Positions 19,026 through 28,069 are shown, numbered from the stretch's first letter. The stretch: DNA of 64,000 bases from Bog-473 sp963701955 (GCA_963701955.1 OY969694.1:620001-684000), one strand, 5' to 3'. Numbers and translations are program-made. The notes: generated by a model not told the origin, from the letters alone.

Positions 19026-20204
19026 GTGACCGACCCGCTGCGGGGCATTCCGCTGCTCGAAGACCTCCCCGATGTCGACGGCAAGCGGGTCCTGGTGCGG
19101 GTCGATTTCAACGTTCCACTCCACATCGGCGTACGCGGCACGGCTTCGGTCGCCGACGACTTCCGCATCACCGCCGCCATCCCGACGCTGCGACTGCTCC
19201 AGGAGGCGGGTGCAGAGGTGGTGGCGTGCTCGCATCTGGGGCGCCCGGCCGGCGCACCCGATCCGCGCTGGAGGATGGATCCGGTCCGGGACCGCCTCGA
19301 GGTGCTGTGCCCCGGAGTCTCACTCACCGACAACCTCCGGTTCGATCCGGGTGAGAAGGCGAACGACCCGGCTTTCGTGCGGCGTCTGGTCGATGGCTTC
19401 GACTCGTACGTCGACGAGGCCTTCGGCGCGGCCCATCGGGCGCACGCCTCCATTGTCGGCCCCCCGCACCTTCTGCCGAGCGCGGCGGGGCTGCGCTTTG
19501 CCAAAGAGGTGGAGGTGCTGGGGGGGATCCTCGAGAACCCGGTACGGCCCTTCGTCGCCGTCGTGGGTGGGGCCAAGGTGGCCGACAAGCTCGAAGTGCT
19601 CAAGGTCCTGGCCACGAAGGTGGACACCCTCGTGGTGGGTGGGGGAATGGCCTACACGTTCATGGCCGCGCGCGGGCAGCACGTCGGGTGCTCGTTGCTC
19701 GACGAGGCCCATCTCGACGACTGTCGGGCGCTTCTGGGTTCCGGCGTGCACATCGTGCTGCCCAGCGACACCCGGGCGCTCGAACCGGGCGGGACCTTCG
19801 GCCCCACTTCGGGCGGGCACGGGCCGCGGGGGAGCGTCAAGGTGATCGAGGGGGACCTGCCCGATGGGTGGACCGGCCTCGACATCGGGCCCGACTCGGC
19901 CGCCGCGTTCGCCGAAGAGGTAGCGGGTGCCGGGACGGTGTTGTGGAACGGGCCGCTCGGGGCGTTCGAGGACCACCGCTTCGCCGCCGGGACGCGGATC
20001 GTCGCCGAGGCGGTGGCACACTGTCCGGGCTTCTCGGTGGTGGGCGGGGGCGACAGTGCCAGCGCGCTCGAGGAGCTCGGACTGTCGGACAAGGTCGGTT
20101 ATCTCTCGACCGGCGGGGGAGCCTCGCTGTCGTTCATCGAGACCGAGGGACACCTGCCGGGGATCGACGCCCTGCGCCAGGCCCCGAACGCGCCTCGGGG
20201 GTGA
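19026..20204 (+). CDS. pgk: Phosphoglycerate kinase
   Basis: PGK transfers phosphate from 1,3-bisphosphoglycerate to ADP. The 392-residue protein shows the family signature KRVLVRVDFNVPL near the N-terminus, the substrate loop CSHLGRPAGAPD, the hinge region VGGAKVADKLEVL, and the nucleotide-binding C-terminal segments LDIGPDSAAAFAEEV, TVLWNGPLGAFE and SVVGGGDSASALEELG. Length is normal. The start is the GTG at 19026, one base after the gap stop. Its TGA overlaps the tpiA GTG. Confidence 0.97.
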   Translation: MTDPLRGIPLLEDLPDVDGKRVLVRVDFNVPLHIGVRGTASVADDFRITAAIPTLRLLQEAGAEVVACSHLGRPAGAPDPRWRMDPVRDRLEVLCPGVSLTDNLRFDPGEKANDPAFVRRLVDGFDSYVDEAFGAAHRAHASIVGPPHLLPSAAGLRFAKEVEVLGGILENPVRPFVAVVGGAKVADKLEVLKVLATKVDTLVVGGGMAYTFMAARGQHVGCSLLDEAHLDDCRALLGSGVHIVLPSDTRALEPGGTFGPTSGGHGPRGSVKVIEGDLPDGWTGLDIGPDSAAAFAEEVAGAGTVLWNGPLGAFEDHRFAAGTRIVAEAVAHCPGFSVVGGGDSASALEELGLSDKVGYLSTGGGASLSFIETEGHLPGIDALRQAPNAPRG

Positions 20205-20989
20205 GTGCCCGCCGCCCGCTGGTGAGCGGGAACTGGAAGATGCACCACGACCATATCGAGGCGTTGCACACCGTGCGGGACCTCGGCCTGCGTCTTAAGC
20301 CCGAGGACGTGGCGAACGTGGACGTGTCGGTGCATGCCCCCTTCACCGACCTGCGGACGGTGCAGACGTTGGTCGAAAAGGAGCGCATCCCCGTGGCTCT
20401 GGGCGCCCAGCACTGCTCGGACGCGGACGCGGGCGCACGCACGGGGGAGGTCAGCCCCCGCTTTCTGGCCCGGTTGGGCACGACCTATGTGATCGTCGGC
20501 CATTCCGAGCGGCGCACGCTCTTCGGGATGGACGATGCCACGGTGGCGGCAACGCTTCAGGCCGTCCTGCGGCACGCCATGACCCCCGTCCTCTGTGTGG
20601 GGGAGTCGGAGGAACAGCGGGGGGCCGGCCGGACAGAGGCGGTGCTCGAGGAGCAGGTGCTCACCGCCGTGGGCGGCTTGGCTGGCGACGTCGTCGGGGG
20701 GCTGGTCATAGCCTACGAACCGTTGTGGGCCATCGGCACCGGGAACGCCGCGACGGCGGTGGATGCCGAGGATGCCTGCGTCTTCATCCGCTCCCTGGTG
20801 GCCAAGGTGGCGGGAGAGGGCGCGTCCCAGCAGGTCAGGATTCAATATGGGGGCTCTGTCAACGCCGAGAATGCGTCCGACCTCATGAGCGAGCCTGATG
20901 TGGACGGGCTCCTGGTCGGAGGGGCCAGCCTGCAGGCAGCAAGCTTTACCGACATCATCCGCGCCACCGGCGCCTGCTACCGTTCCTAG
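20201..20989 (+). CDS. tpiA: Triosephosphate isomerase
   Basis: TIM interconverts dihydroxyacetone phosphate and glyceraldehyde 3-phosphate. The 262-residue protein begins VSARRPLVSGNWKMHHDH, with the catalytic Lys in NWKMH. The catalytic His is in YVIVGHSERRTLFG, the catalytic Glu in IAYEPLWAIGTG, and the phosphate-binding end in IQYGGSVNAENA. The start is the GTG at 20201, which overlaps the pgk stop (GTGA). A 171-residue in-frame extension upstream lies within pgk and is Arg-rich shadow sequence, so it is excluded. Confidence 0.97.
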   Translation: MSARRPLVSGNWKMHHDHIEALHTVRDLGLRLKPEDVANVDVSVHAPFTDLRTVQTLVEKERIPVALGAQHCSDADAGARTGEVSPRFLARLGTTYVIVGHSERRTLFGMDDATVAATLQAVLRHAMTPVLCVGESEEQRGAGRTEAVLEEQVLTAVGGLAGDVVGGLVIAYEPLWAIGTGNAATAVDAEDACVFIRSLVAKVAGEGASQQVRIQYGGSVNAENASDLMSEPDVDGLLVGGASLQAASFTDIIRATGACYRS

Positions 20990-21030
20990 GCCGACCAGGC
21001 ACCACAGTCCCGCGAGCTGGAGGCTCCCCG

Positions 21031-21279
21031 TTGTTGGCGACTCTGTCCACACTCACATGGGTGTACATCGTGATTGAGGTGGTGGCTTCGCTCGCGCTGA
21101 TCTTCCTGATCCTGATGCACAGCGGCAAGGGTGGGGGACTCTCCGACATGTTCGGTGGCAGCGTCGGGGCAGCCGCCCAAGGCTCCACGGTGGTGGAGCG
21201 CAACCTTGACCGCATCACGGTCACCGTGGCCATCGTCTTCGCCCTCACCACGATCACCTTGGACCTCCGGCTGCAGTGA
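21031..21279 (+). CDS. secG: Preprotein translocase subunit SecG
   Basis: An 82-residue membrane protein with two hydrophobic helices (about residues 9-29 and 63-80) separated by a loop containing the SecG hallmark HSGKGGGLSDMFGG. SecG is the small accessory subunit of the SecYEG channel. The start is a TTG at 21031. Its stop overlaps the GTG of the downstream lipoprotein gene. The position after tpiA is conserved in Actinobacteria. Confidence 0.93.
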   Translation: MLATLSTLTWVYIVIEVVASLALIFLILMHSGKGGGLSDMFGGSVGAAAQGSTVVERNLDRITVTVAIVFALTTITLDLRLQ

Positions 21280-23093
21280 CGGGCCGGGGCCGAAGCCCCG
21301 GGCGCCGGCGAGTGCTGGTGGGAGCCATCGGCGTGCTCGCGGTGCTCGCCTCGGCCTGTGGGGCAGGGGGCAAGGGCGGCACCACCGTCACGTACGTCGG
21401 GGTCGCCGGGGGAGCCATCTCGTTCGGCACCACTGAAAGCCCGACGGGCTGCAATCCGCACACGCCGTCGGGTGCCACGCCCGGCACGGAGACCGTGCTG
21501 GCCGGGGTGCTGCCCAGCCCCTTCGTCGTCAACGAGGCCGGGGCACCGATTGCGAATGAGCCACCTACCGGCGCACTGATCCTGTCGGCCGAGCTGGTGA
21601 ACACCAAGCCCCAGACGATCATCTACACCCTGAACCCAAAGGCGGTGTGGTCCGACGGTGTCCCCATCACGGCGGCCGACTTCAAATATGCATGGGAAGA
21701 GCAAGGGGGTGACCCGCAACTCCCGACGACCCAGGTGGCCAGCATTGCCGGCTACCGCGACATCGCCTCGGTGACGGGATCCAACAGAGGGCAGACCGTG
21801 ACGGTCGTCTTTGGCACACCGTTTGCCGACTGGAAGATGCTCTTCGGCGACCTTGTGCCGGCACACGTGATGGAGAAGGCGGGCTGGAACCCTGCGTGCA
21901 CAACGGTCAATCCGGCCATCGACCTCTCGGGTGGTCCATTCAAGATCTCGGCCGTCAAGGCGCAATCCGTCACTTTGGTGCAAAACCCCAGGTGGTGGGG
22001 GACCCCATCGAACAGTCGTTCCATCACGATCCACTTGGCAGGATCGACGGCGGAGCTGGCGCAGTGGATGTCCTCGGGGTACGTCCAGGTGGCCGAGGCG
22101 ACAACTCCGACGCCCCAGTTCCTGGCCGAGATGACCGGCTTGCCCGCGGCACAGAGCGAGGTCGACACCTCGGCCACGTTGCTTCAGCTGGACATGTCCA
22201 GTACGCCGGCCAGCACGCTGCCTTCCGATCTGCGCACGGCCATCGCACTGAGCATCAACCGTCAGGATCTCGTCGGCCAGCAGGCAAGCTGGGCCGGCTC
22301 GGGGTTGGCCGTGGCGGACAGCCACGTCAACGTCCAGGGTCAGCCGGGCTACAAGCCGACATCCTCGCCGACGTCGACCACGACTGTGCCGCCGCCCACG
22401 TCAGCTACGTCCACGACGACGGTGGGAAGCGGCGGGACTGTCAACTTCCCGGTCACGGACGTGCCGGACGAGGCGGCGGGGCTCATCGCCGCGTCAGGCC
22501 TCGTGAGATCACCCGGATCGCCGTATTACCAGGTGTTCGGGGCGCCGTTCGAGCTCCACCTGGCCTATGACACCACGGACCCGTGGGCGATGGCGGCGGC
22601 TCCGGCGATCCGGGACGATCTCGACGATGCCGGACTCGAGACCACCCTGATCCCCGAGTCAGGCGCCACGCCGACTGGAGAAGCTCTCGCCGCCGGAACG
22701 GCAGACCTGGCCCTGTTGCCCGTGACCTTCACGCCGTACATGAGCCAGATCCTGGCCTGGTACACCTCCCTTCTCGGACCGGCGGGGAAGAACGGCTCGC
22801 AGAATTGGACGGGCTATTCGAACAGCCAGTTCGACGCCATCGTGAAGAAGGCGTCCCAGCAGTTCAATGCCAATACGGAGGCCGGCTACTTCAACCAGGC
22901 AGACGTGCAACTCTGGCAGGACATGGTCTCACTCCCGCTCTACGCCGAGCCCACCGCTCTCGCATGGAGCGACAAGATCGGGGGGGTGACTGCGGCGCCA
23001 CGCAGCAACGACCTCCTGTGGTACGCCCAGTTCTGGGCAGTTCGGGTCCCGGAGTCCACGAGCGACACCACGCCGTCCCTGCCAGGTCAGTGA
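21276..23093 (+). CDS. Peptide-type ABC transporter substrate-binding lipoprotein (SBP family 5)
   Basis: A 605-residue extracytoplasmic solute-binding protein. The N-terminus has Arg-rich charge, a hydrophobic stretch (VLVGAIGVLAVLASACG) and a lipobox with cysteine at residue 28, which predicts lipidation by Lgt/Lsp. Family 5 landmarks include LNPKAVWSDGVPITAADFKY. A Ser/Thr/Pro linker rich in TSTTT lies at about residues 365-385. The GTG start overlaps the secG stop, indicating coupling. No permease or ATPase genes accompany it, so the transporter partners must be elsewhere or it acts as a lone receptor. Substrate is unknown. Confidence 0.85.
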   Translation: MTGRGRSPGRRRVLVGAIGVLAVLASACGAGGKGGTTVTYVGVAGGAISFGTTESPTGCNPHTPSGATPGTETVLAGVLPSPFVVNEAGAPIANEPPTGALILSAELVNTKPQTIIYTLNPKAVWSDGVPITAADFKYAWEEQGGDPQLPTTQVASIAGYRDIASVTGSNRGQTVTVVFGTPFADWKMLFGDLVPAHVMEKAGWNPACTTVNPAIDLSGGPFKISAVKAQSVTLVQNPRWWGTPSNSRSITIHLAGSTAELAQWMSSGYVQVAEATTPTPQFLAEMTGLPAAQSEVDTSATLLQLDMSSTPASTLPSDLRTAIALSINRQDLVGQQASWAGSGLAVADSHVNVQGQPGYKPTSSPTSTTTVPPPTSATSTTTVGSGGTVNFPVTDVPDEAAGLIAASGLVRSPGSPYYQVFGAPFELHLAYDTTDPWAMAAAPAIRDDLDDAGLETTLIPESGATPTGEALAAGTADLALLPVTFTPYMSQILAWYTSLLGPAGKNGSQNWTGYSNSQFDAIVKKASQQFNANTEAGYFNQADVQLWQDMVSLPLYAEPTALAWSDKIGGVTAAPRSNDLLWYAQFWAVRVPESTSDTTPSLPGQ

Positions 23094-23144
23094 AGCGCGG
23101 CCGGCGCGCTACGATCTCCGGACGCTGCGTTCAATTGCAAGCTC

Positions 23145-23228
23145 GTCGGAGTGGCGGAATAGGCAGACGCGCCAGCTTGAGGGGCTGGTGCCCGCAAGGG
23201 CGTGGGGGTTCAAGTCCCCCCTCCGACA
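23145..23228 (+). tRNA. tRNA-Leu (GAG)
   Basis: An 84-base class II tRNA folds from the sequence. The acceptor stem is GTCGGAG (23145-23151) pairing with CTCCGAC (23221-23227), with discriminator A at 23228. The anticodon stem CCAGC/GCTGG encloses loop TTGAGGG with anticodon GAG at 23179-23181. The long variable arm GCCCGCAAGGGCG marks it as class II, and the T arm is GGGGGTTCAAGTCCCCC. CCA is not encoded. Its 3' end is the insertion point of the adjacent IS element. Confidence 0.96.
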
Positions 23229-23230
23229 CG
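23217..23230 (+). repeat. 14-bp direct repeat, left copy (tRNA-Leu 3' end)
   Basis: CCCCCTCCGACACG occurs here and again, perfectly, at 24528-24541. The flanking bases differ on both sides, so the repeat is exactly 14 bp. The element between starts TGTG (from 23232) and, read from the other end, also starts TGTG (from 24527). IS481 elements can make target duplications of this size, so a target-site duplication is favoured; an attachment-site core at the tRNA end is the alternative. Confidence 0.8.
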
Positions 23231-24527
23231 CTGTGATGTCGCGAGACATCGAAGACAGATGTCGCGAGACATCGTAGACACTCTGGCTCAGAGCCGCCCA
23301 AGAGGTTGGTAGTTCTTCTTCGGGTCCAAGGTGAGGTGGCGCACGGGCTGGCCGTCGACACCGATGACCGAGATGTCGAGATCCTCGACCAGGACCCGGA
23401 CCCGCAATCCCGCGAACTGACGGCCGCAGGGGATGTGGTGCATCTGCCCGTTGACGCGCAGCGTCACCGTTCCCTTGCCGTCGAGCTTGTCGTGGCGCAG
23501 CTTGCGGCCACCGCTCAGGTCGATCGGCTCTGAGGAAGGTCTGGCCTTCTCTCTCGCGGCATAGACGTCAGCGGGCGGCCGGCGGCCGACGGCGCGGTGT
23601 GGCCGGACCTCGTTGTAGTAGCTGACGAAGCGATCGAGCTGGACCTGGAGTTGGCGCTTCGTCTCGATCGGGTCCTGCTCGTTGATGAACTTCTTGAGCG
23701 TCTGGTGAAAGCGCTCCACCTTGCCGCAGGTCTGGGGATGGTAAGGACGCGAGTGCTTCGAGTGGATGCCGAGGCCGGCCAGCTCCATCTCGAAGGCGCC
23801 GGCGAAGCCGTGGCGGGCATGGCTGGTGAAGATGAGACCGTTGTCGGTGAGGAAGGACTGAGGAAAGCCCAGTGATTCGGCGGATCGGTAGAACGTGCGC
23901 ACCACGTCGGGCGACCTGGTGATGACGAACGCACGCGAGGCGACACAGAGCCTCGAATGGTCGTCGATGATGTTGAGCACCTCGAAGACCACCCCGTCGG
24001 CGACCGGAACATGGGTCACGTCGGCCTGCCAGGTCTCGTTGGGGAGGTCGGCGGTGAAGCGCCGCAGCGAGCTCTGCGGTCGCTTCTGGGGCTGGGGGGT
24101 GACGAAGCCCCGGGCCTTGAGGACCCGCCAGATGGTCGACACCGAAGGGACGGACTCTTGGTGGCACTTTTGGAGGTGATAGCGGATCGTCTCGGCTCCG
24201 GCATCGACGCCGAGGTCCACGAGCTCCTTTCGCAAGGTGACGATCTCGTCCTCGTAGTTGTCCCGTACGCGTGAGGGACAGCGATGGGGCCGTCGAGAGC
24301 GCGCCTCGAGTCCAGAAGGGCCCTCAAGGCGGTAGCGCCGGAGCAGCTTGTAGAGCCAGCTGCGATGCACGTCGTGGGTCCGGGCGAGCTCGGCGATCGG
24401 TCGACCGGTCCGCAGGTGTGTCTCGATCAGAAACGGGCCCAAGTCCATCGGAGACCTCCACGTCGGTGTCTCCTATGTCTTGACACATCCCCGACCTGGG
24501 ATGTCTCCCATGTCCTGAATCCACACA
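23231..24527 (-). mobile_element. IS481-family insertion sequence
   Basis: A 1.3-kb element bounded by TGTG...CACA ends and a 14-bp direct repeat. It contains one transposase gene on the minus strand. The left end carries a tandem 17-bp subterminal repeat, GATGTCGCGAGACATCG, at 23235-23251 and 23258-23274. The right end has related but diverged motifs (GATGTGTCAAGACATAGGAG when read inward), which gives imperfect inverted ends. Exact ends are inferred from the flanking repeat. Confidence 0.8.
23288..24448 (-). CDS. IS481-family transposase
   Basis: A 386-residue DDE transposase. The N-terminus is a helix-turn-helix region (IAELARTHDVHRSWLYKLLR), followed by an HTH_29/rve_3-like linker and the integrase catalytic core. 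The catalytic acidic residues are in WQADVTHVP, FLTDNGLIFTS and GKVERFHQTLKKF. The C-terminal 80 residues are extended beyond the core. The gene is uninterrupted and could be active. It lies antisense to the tRNA it adjoins. Confidence 0.93.
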   Translation of the reverse strand: MDLGPFLIETHLRTGRPIAELARTHDVHRSWLYKLLRRYRLEGPSGLEARSRRPHRCPSRVRDNYEDEIVTLRKELVDLGVDAGAETIRYHLQKCHQESVPSVSTIWRVLKARGFVTPQPQKRPQSSLRRFTADLPNETWQADVTHVPVADGVVFEVLNIIDDHSRLCVASRAFVITRSPDVVRTFYRSAESLGFPQSFLTDNGLIFTSHARHGFAGAFEMELAGLGIHSKHSRPYHPQTCGKVERFHQTLKKFINEQDPIETKRQLQVQLDRFVSYYNEVRPHRAVGRRPPADVYAAREKARPSSEPIDLSGGRKLRHDKLDGKGTVTLRVNGQMHHIPCGRQFAGLRVRVLVEDLDISVIGVDGQPVRHLTLDPKKNYQPLGRL

Positions 24528-24541
24528 CCCCCTCCGACACG
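24528..24541 (+). repeat. 14-bp direct repeat, right copy
   Basis: A perfect copy of the last 11 bases of the tRNA-Leu gene plus A73 and two following bases (CCCCCTCCGACACG), immediately right of the IS. It is interpreted as the second half of the IS target duplication. Removing the IS and one copy would restore the tRNA followed directly by the sequence leading to the integrase remnant. Confidence 0.8.
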
Positions 24542-24621
24542 GCAAAATATCCAGGTAGAGGGCTATGATCCGAGGTGAGCAATCACCGATTTTCCACCCG
24601 TTTTCTACCGGAGGGCCAGTA

Positions 24622-25020
24622 GTGAAGTCTGACGAAGCTCGATTCCGGGGCGAGCAGCTCGCTCGCCGGATGGACTGGGTATTGGAGTCTCAGCCCGAAG
24701 GAACGCTGCATCTCGATGATCACCTAGCCGCCGAGGCGGCCGAGGCGGCCCTTGCCGCCATGGTTGAGGAGTATCCCTGGTTGACGGAGTGGGTCGCGCT
24801 GGCGGAAGAGGCTGCCAAAGCCGCGGCGGTGTATCAAGTGGCGAACGAGAACGGCGCGCCTCGACTGATCCAGAATCGGCTTGGGCAAGCTGCCGCAAAG
24901 GCGAAAACTCCGTTGTCAAATTTTCACCCACCTGGGGACAGGCCGTACGAAGTGATCAAGACATTCGTCACTCTGACAAGGTTGGCCACCGTTAAGCCCG
25001 CTGGATACCGAGATAGCTAA
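24622..25020 (+). CDS. Hypothetical protein, Ala/Glu-rich
   Basis: I do not recognise this gene. A 132-residue product starts at a GTG (VKSDEARFRGEQLARRMDW) preceded by GGAGGG about seven bases upstream. Codon use looks coding, with a helical, Ala/Glu-rich middle (EAAEAALAAMVEE). There is no signal peptide or membrane segment. An upstream in-frame start at 24565 would add 19 residues. Its 3' end overlaps the convergent integrase remnant by about 29 bases, consistent with later rearrangement. It may be a passenger gene of the ancestral integrated element. Confidence 0.5.
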   Translation: MKSDEARFRGEQLARRMDWVLESQPEGTLHLDDHLAAEAAEAALAAMVEEYPWLTEWVALAEEAAKAAAVYQVANENGAPRLIQNRLGQAAAKAKTPLSNFHPPGDRPYEVIKTFVTLTRLATVKPAGYRDS

Positions 25021-25525
25021 GCTCCAGATCCAAGATCATCGCGGACACCTGCTCTGCCGCCTGCGACGGCATGCCCGGCGCGGCGTTGCTGTAGACGTTC
25101 ATTGTCGTTGCGATTGACGAGTGGCCGAGGCGCTCTTCAACGACCTTGGGGTGTATGCCCGCCGCCAGCGCCAGAGTCGCCCATGTGTGGCGTAGATCGT
25201 GAAGCCGGAGCCGTGGTAGGGGAGAAGCGGGGTTGAGGCGGTTGTAGGTCGCCTGCTTGCGCTCGAACTCCCGTGAGAACCGCTCAGGGTGGTATCCGCG
25301 CCCGTCAGCCAACGTCAAGACGAGCTTCTCCGCTGACTGGTAGCCGGGACCAACTAGAAGCCGTTCCTGGGCCTGGTGGTCTTTCCAACCCTTCAGTGCC
25401 TCGACCGGGCGGGAGTCCAGTTCGATCAGGCGATCCTTGCCCGTCTTCGTCTTCCGTGTTTGCCGTTTATGGCGCGTCCCGGCGAGCGTCTCAGTGGTTT
25501 TCGGATGGCCATGGCTTTCGTGGTG
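24992..25525 (-). pseudogene. Tyrosine recombinase/phage integrase, C-terminal remnant
   Basis: About 178 codons open between a TAG at 25526-25528 and the stop at 24992. The catalytic half is well preserved: KTKTGKDRLIELD with the beta-strand lysine, RLHDLRHTWATLAL with the HxLR box, ERLGHSSIATTMNVYSN with the second His and the Tyr nucleophile region. The first catalytic Arg region and the N-terminal arm- and core-binding domains are missing, and no in-frame ATG starts the known conserved part. It lies about 460 bp from the end of tRNA-Leu, the usual position of an island integrase, so it is read as a fossil of a tRNA-targeted element. Confidence 0.8.
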
Positions 25526-25798
25526 CTACCCGGAGTCAACCCGAGTAAACGACTACCCCAGCGCGTAATGAGGGGTCGCCCCGTACGAATCCCCTTGGGG
25601 CAGTCCGGGTTCTCTGGTCGTCGAACATATGGGGCACCTGCAAGACCTTGAACGAGCGCCGTAGGCGGATCCGCTTGCGGTCAGCGGTCTTTGCGTCTGG
25701 CGGAATGGATGAGAGTGCTTCACCATGCCCCGGGGATGAGGTCGGGGCCTCGGCGCGCCAGAGGCGTAGGATCGTTTGCCTGCGGGGAGGAGGACATC

Positions 25799-26689
25799 AT
25801 GGCCGGTTGGACCGAGGACTCCGGGCTGTGGTGGCGACCGAACGAACCATTCGGCATCGAGATCGATCACGACCTGTCGTCGCCGCTTCCAGCGGAGGTG
25901 GCGGAATGCTTCGTCGGTCTCGTCACGGAGCACAGCCTCGTGGTCGCACACGGACAATCTCTAACGAGGGAACAGCAGACGACCTTGCTCGGCCTGCTCG
26001 GGCCCATCCTGCTCCGTCGTGGCGAGGACGGGTACATCTCGAACACCGCAGGGTCCGGTGACGACGAAGCTTCGAGCTCGGCGAACTTGGAGCTGACCTT
26101 CCACTCCGACGGCTCCTACACCCAGCATCCGCTCGAGTTCCTGTCGCTTCATGCCGTCGATGTGGTCGATGGGGCCTCCTCGACTCTCTTCGTCGATGCT
26201 GGACGTGGCCTCGCCGAGCTTCCGAAAGTGCTGCGCGACACGTTGGCCTCTCACATGGTGGAGATGATCTCTCCACGGCCCGAGTTAGTGGCGGAGCGAA
26301 GCTGCGACATTCGTGAGCACATACCGAACTTCCGCGGCGAACGACCGGGAATCGTCGTAAACCCTCACACCGGACGGCGGGTCGTCAACGTCAGCGAGAT
26401 GCACGCGGCTCGGCTTATAGGCATGCCCTGGGAGGAGAGCCGCGAGGTTCTGCATCAGGTGTTCGACTGCCTCTACACTCCCGAAAACCTTTACGAACAC
26501 GTCTGGAAGATGGGCGACCTGCTGATCTGGGACAACATGGCCCTCCAGCACGCACGTGGTCCGCAGCGGGCCCACGGATCGCGGGTGCTTCAGCGCGTGA
26601 TTGTCGCCACTGAGGGCGTTGCCCCCCACGCCCTCACTCAAGACGAGAGGGAGCGGTTGTCGGTGCGGGAGCGGGGCGTGCCCTGCTGA
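25799..26689 (+). CDS. TauD/TfdA-family Fe(II)/2-oxoglutarate dioxygenase (copy 1)
   Basis: A 296-residue non-haem iron dioxygenase. The metal HxD pair is in LTFHSDGSYTQHP (about residues 101-105) and the distal His in WDNMALQHARGPQR. The co-substrate arginine is likely in the RVLQRVIVATEG region. Related enzymes oxidise taurine, alkyl sulfates, chlorophenoxy acids or aromatic side chains; the substrate cannot be told here. The start is the ATG at 25799, preceded by GGAGGAGG. It is one of three related dioxygenases in 20 kb. It stands alone, with no cotranscribed neighbour. Confidence 0.85.
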   Translation: MAGWTEDSGLWWRPNEPFGIEIDHDLSSPLPAEVAECFVGLVTEHSLVVAHGQSLTREQQTTLLGLLGPILLRRGEDGYISNTAGSGDDEASSSANLELTFHSDGSYTQHPLEFLSLHAVDVVDGASSTLFVDAGRGLAELPKVLRDTLASHMVEMISPRPELVAERSCDIREHIPNFRGERPGIVVNPHTGRRVVNVSEMHAARLIGMPWEESREVLHQVFDCLYTPENLYEHVWKMGDLLIWDNMALQHARGPQRAHGSRVLQRVIVATEGVAPHALTQDERERLSVRERGVPC

Positions 26690-26953
26690 GGGCGCCGAAC
26701 TGACAGGCGTCAGGCTTCTCGCCGCGTGCGAAGTGGAGCAAGTCGAGGCACTCGTCCGAGAGCCCTACAAGAGGGTTTCATCCCCGCTGCCACTGTTTCC
26801 CAGCCATTGCCACCCCGGCATGTCGGTTGAGCATCTCCGTTCGCTCTCCTCATCAGGGACTCCCATCTGGCATCTGCCATCGCTGCTCTCGATACGGTTT
26901 GATGATGGCGCCGCGAACAAGGGTTTCGGTCGAGTACGTCCCTGCGCAAAGAG

Positions 26954-27286
26954 ATGGTGGCGTCGCTCGAACGAACAAGGGCGATCCGCAGTATGTCCGT
27001 ACGTAAAGCCTTTCAGGCCGTCCCCCGCGAGCTGTTCGTGCCCGAGATCGTGACCCGAGACGGGTTAGCGGCCATTTATCGGCCCGAGTTGCCATTGGCC
27101 ACGGCGACCGACAGCCGTGGTGTGGCGATCAGCTCGTCGTCGGCACCCGAGATCATGGCCCTCATGCTCGAGGCCCTCGGGCTCCGACCCGGGCAGCGGG
27201 TGCTCGAGGTGGGAACCCGATGCGGGAACGGGCCACGTCAGCTAGGGTCGCTGCCCGGAGGCGTCCCGTATGCCCCACCCGATTGA
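26954..27286 (+). pseudogene. Protein-L-isoaspartate O-methyltransferase (PCMT)-like fragment
   Basis: A 110-residue open frame that matches only the N-terminal part of PCMT. The segment AFQAVPRELFVPEIVTRDG and later ISSSSAPEIMALMLEALGL with RVLEVGTRCGNG correspond to the family's lead-in and SAM-binding motif I, where intact enzymes have VGTGSGY. The normal protein is about twice as long, and the frame ends in unrelated sequence soon after motif I. It is read as a truncated remnant; the altered motif I also argues against activity. Confidence 0.65.
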
Positions 27287-27415
27287 AGATTCTCGCCTGG
27301 GAACGTCAACTGGGACAGCGGGTGTCCCCGAACTGCGAGCAAAACGTCCCATTGGGGGTAGCCCCGTCCTCGCTGCCGGGTAGGCGACATGACTACTGCG
27401 CCTTGACATGGTCCC

Positions 27416-27793
27416 GTGCCGCACGGTTCCGACGAGAGAAGCGAGTCGGTTGTCGATTTTGATGACTTCATCCGTACGTGCAGTGACGAAGAAATTGAAC
27501 GATCCGAACAGCTCATGTCGGAGGTCAAGAGCCGCCTGGCCGAGGAATCACAAAGTCCGTGGAGCCCACTCGACGCATCCGATGGGCAATTTGTGACTTC
27601 TGTGGTGATCTCGCTCAACTGGGACTTCAAGTCCCACATCACTCACATTCTGAACGAGCAATGGTCGGCTGTGCTTGCTGAGGCTGACGACGGTTCCTAT
27701 AAGTCATGGGTCGGATGTGACCTGGTCGAGCACGGGGTAGCCGCCACCTGGAAGGCCTTCGCCGACCGTGCCAAGGCCGCCAACGACAAGTAG
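27416..27793 (+). CDS. Hypothetical protein
   Basis: I do not recognise this gene. The 125-residue product has an acidic N-terminal half with DEEIERSEQLMSEVKSRLAE and a C-terminal half with VISLNWDFKSHITHIL and WVGCDLVEHG. No membrane segment or signal peptide is seen. The start is a GTG at 27416 with no strong ribosome site, so the true start may be internal. It sits alone between the PCMT remnant and the DUF6325-LuxR gene. Confidence 0.45.
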   Translation: MPHGSDERSESVVDFDDFIRTCSDEEIERSEQLMSEVKSRLAEESQSPWSPLDASDGQFVTSVVISLNWDFKSHITHILNEQWSAVLAEADDGSYKSWVGCDLVEHGVAATWKAFADRAKAANDK

Positions 27794-28069
27794 CCGCCAG
27801 ACTGCCCCAGTTCACTGGACTCGGGCTTGGCTCAACGGCACTTCTACCATGCACACCAGTGAAGTCTGGTCGCACTTTCGGGCAGACTCTGAGTGATCGT
27901 TGTCCGCGTCTCCACATTTTTTCCCAGCTGTTCACGTTCGGACCGATCATTGCGCCAACCTGCCCGGGCGACACACCATCTGCGGACCCAGTGCCCCCAG
28001 CGCACTTGTTCCCCAACGGCGCGAAAGAGCCATTACGATTCGCGACAATCGCTTAGGGGAGGTCGACAG

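Noticed and set aside
19688..20200. In-frame 171-codon extension of tpiA
   Set aside because: It lies within pgk, is Arg-rich, and the family start falls exactly at GTG 20201.
23231..23280. Tandem GATGTCGCGAGACATCG read as a possible small CRISPR-like or operator repeat
   Set aside because: Only two copies with a six-base gap at the end of an IS481 element; they fit subterminal transposase-binding repeats.
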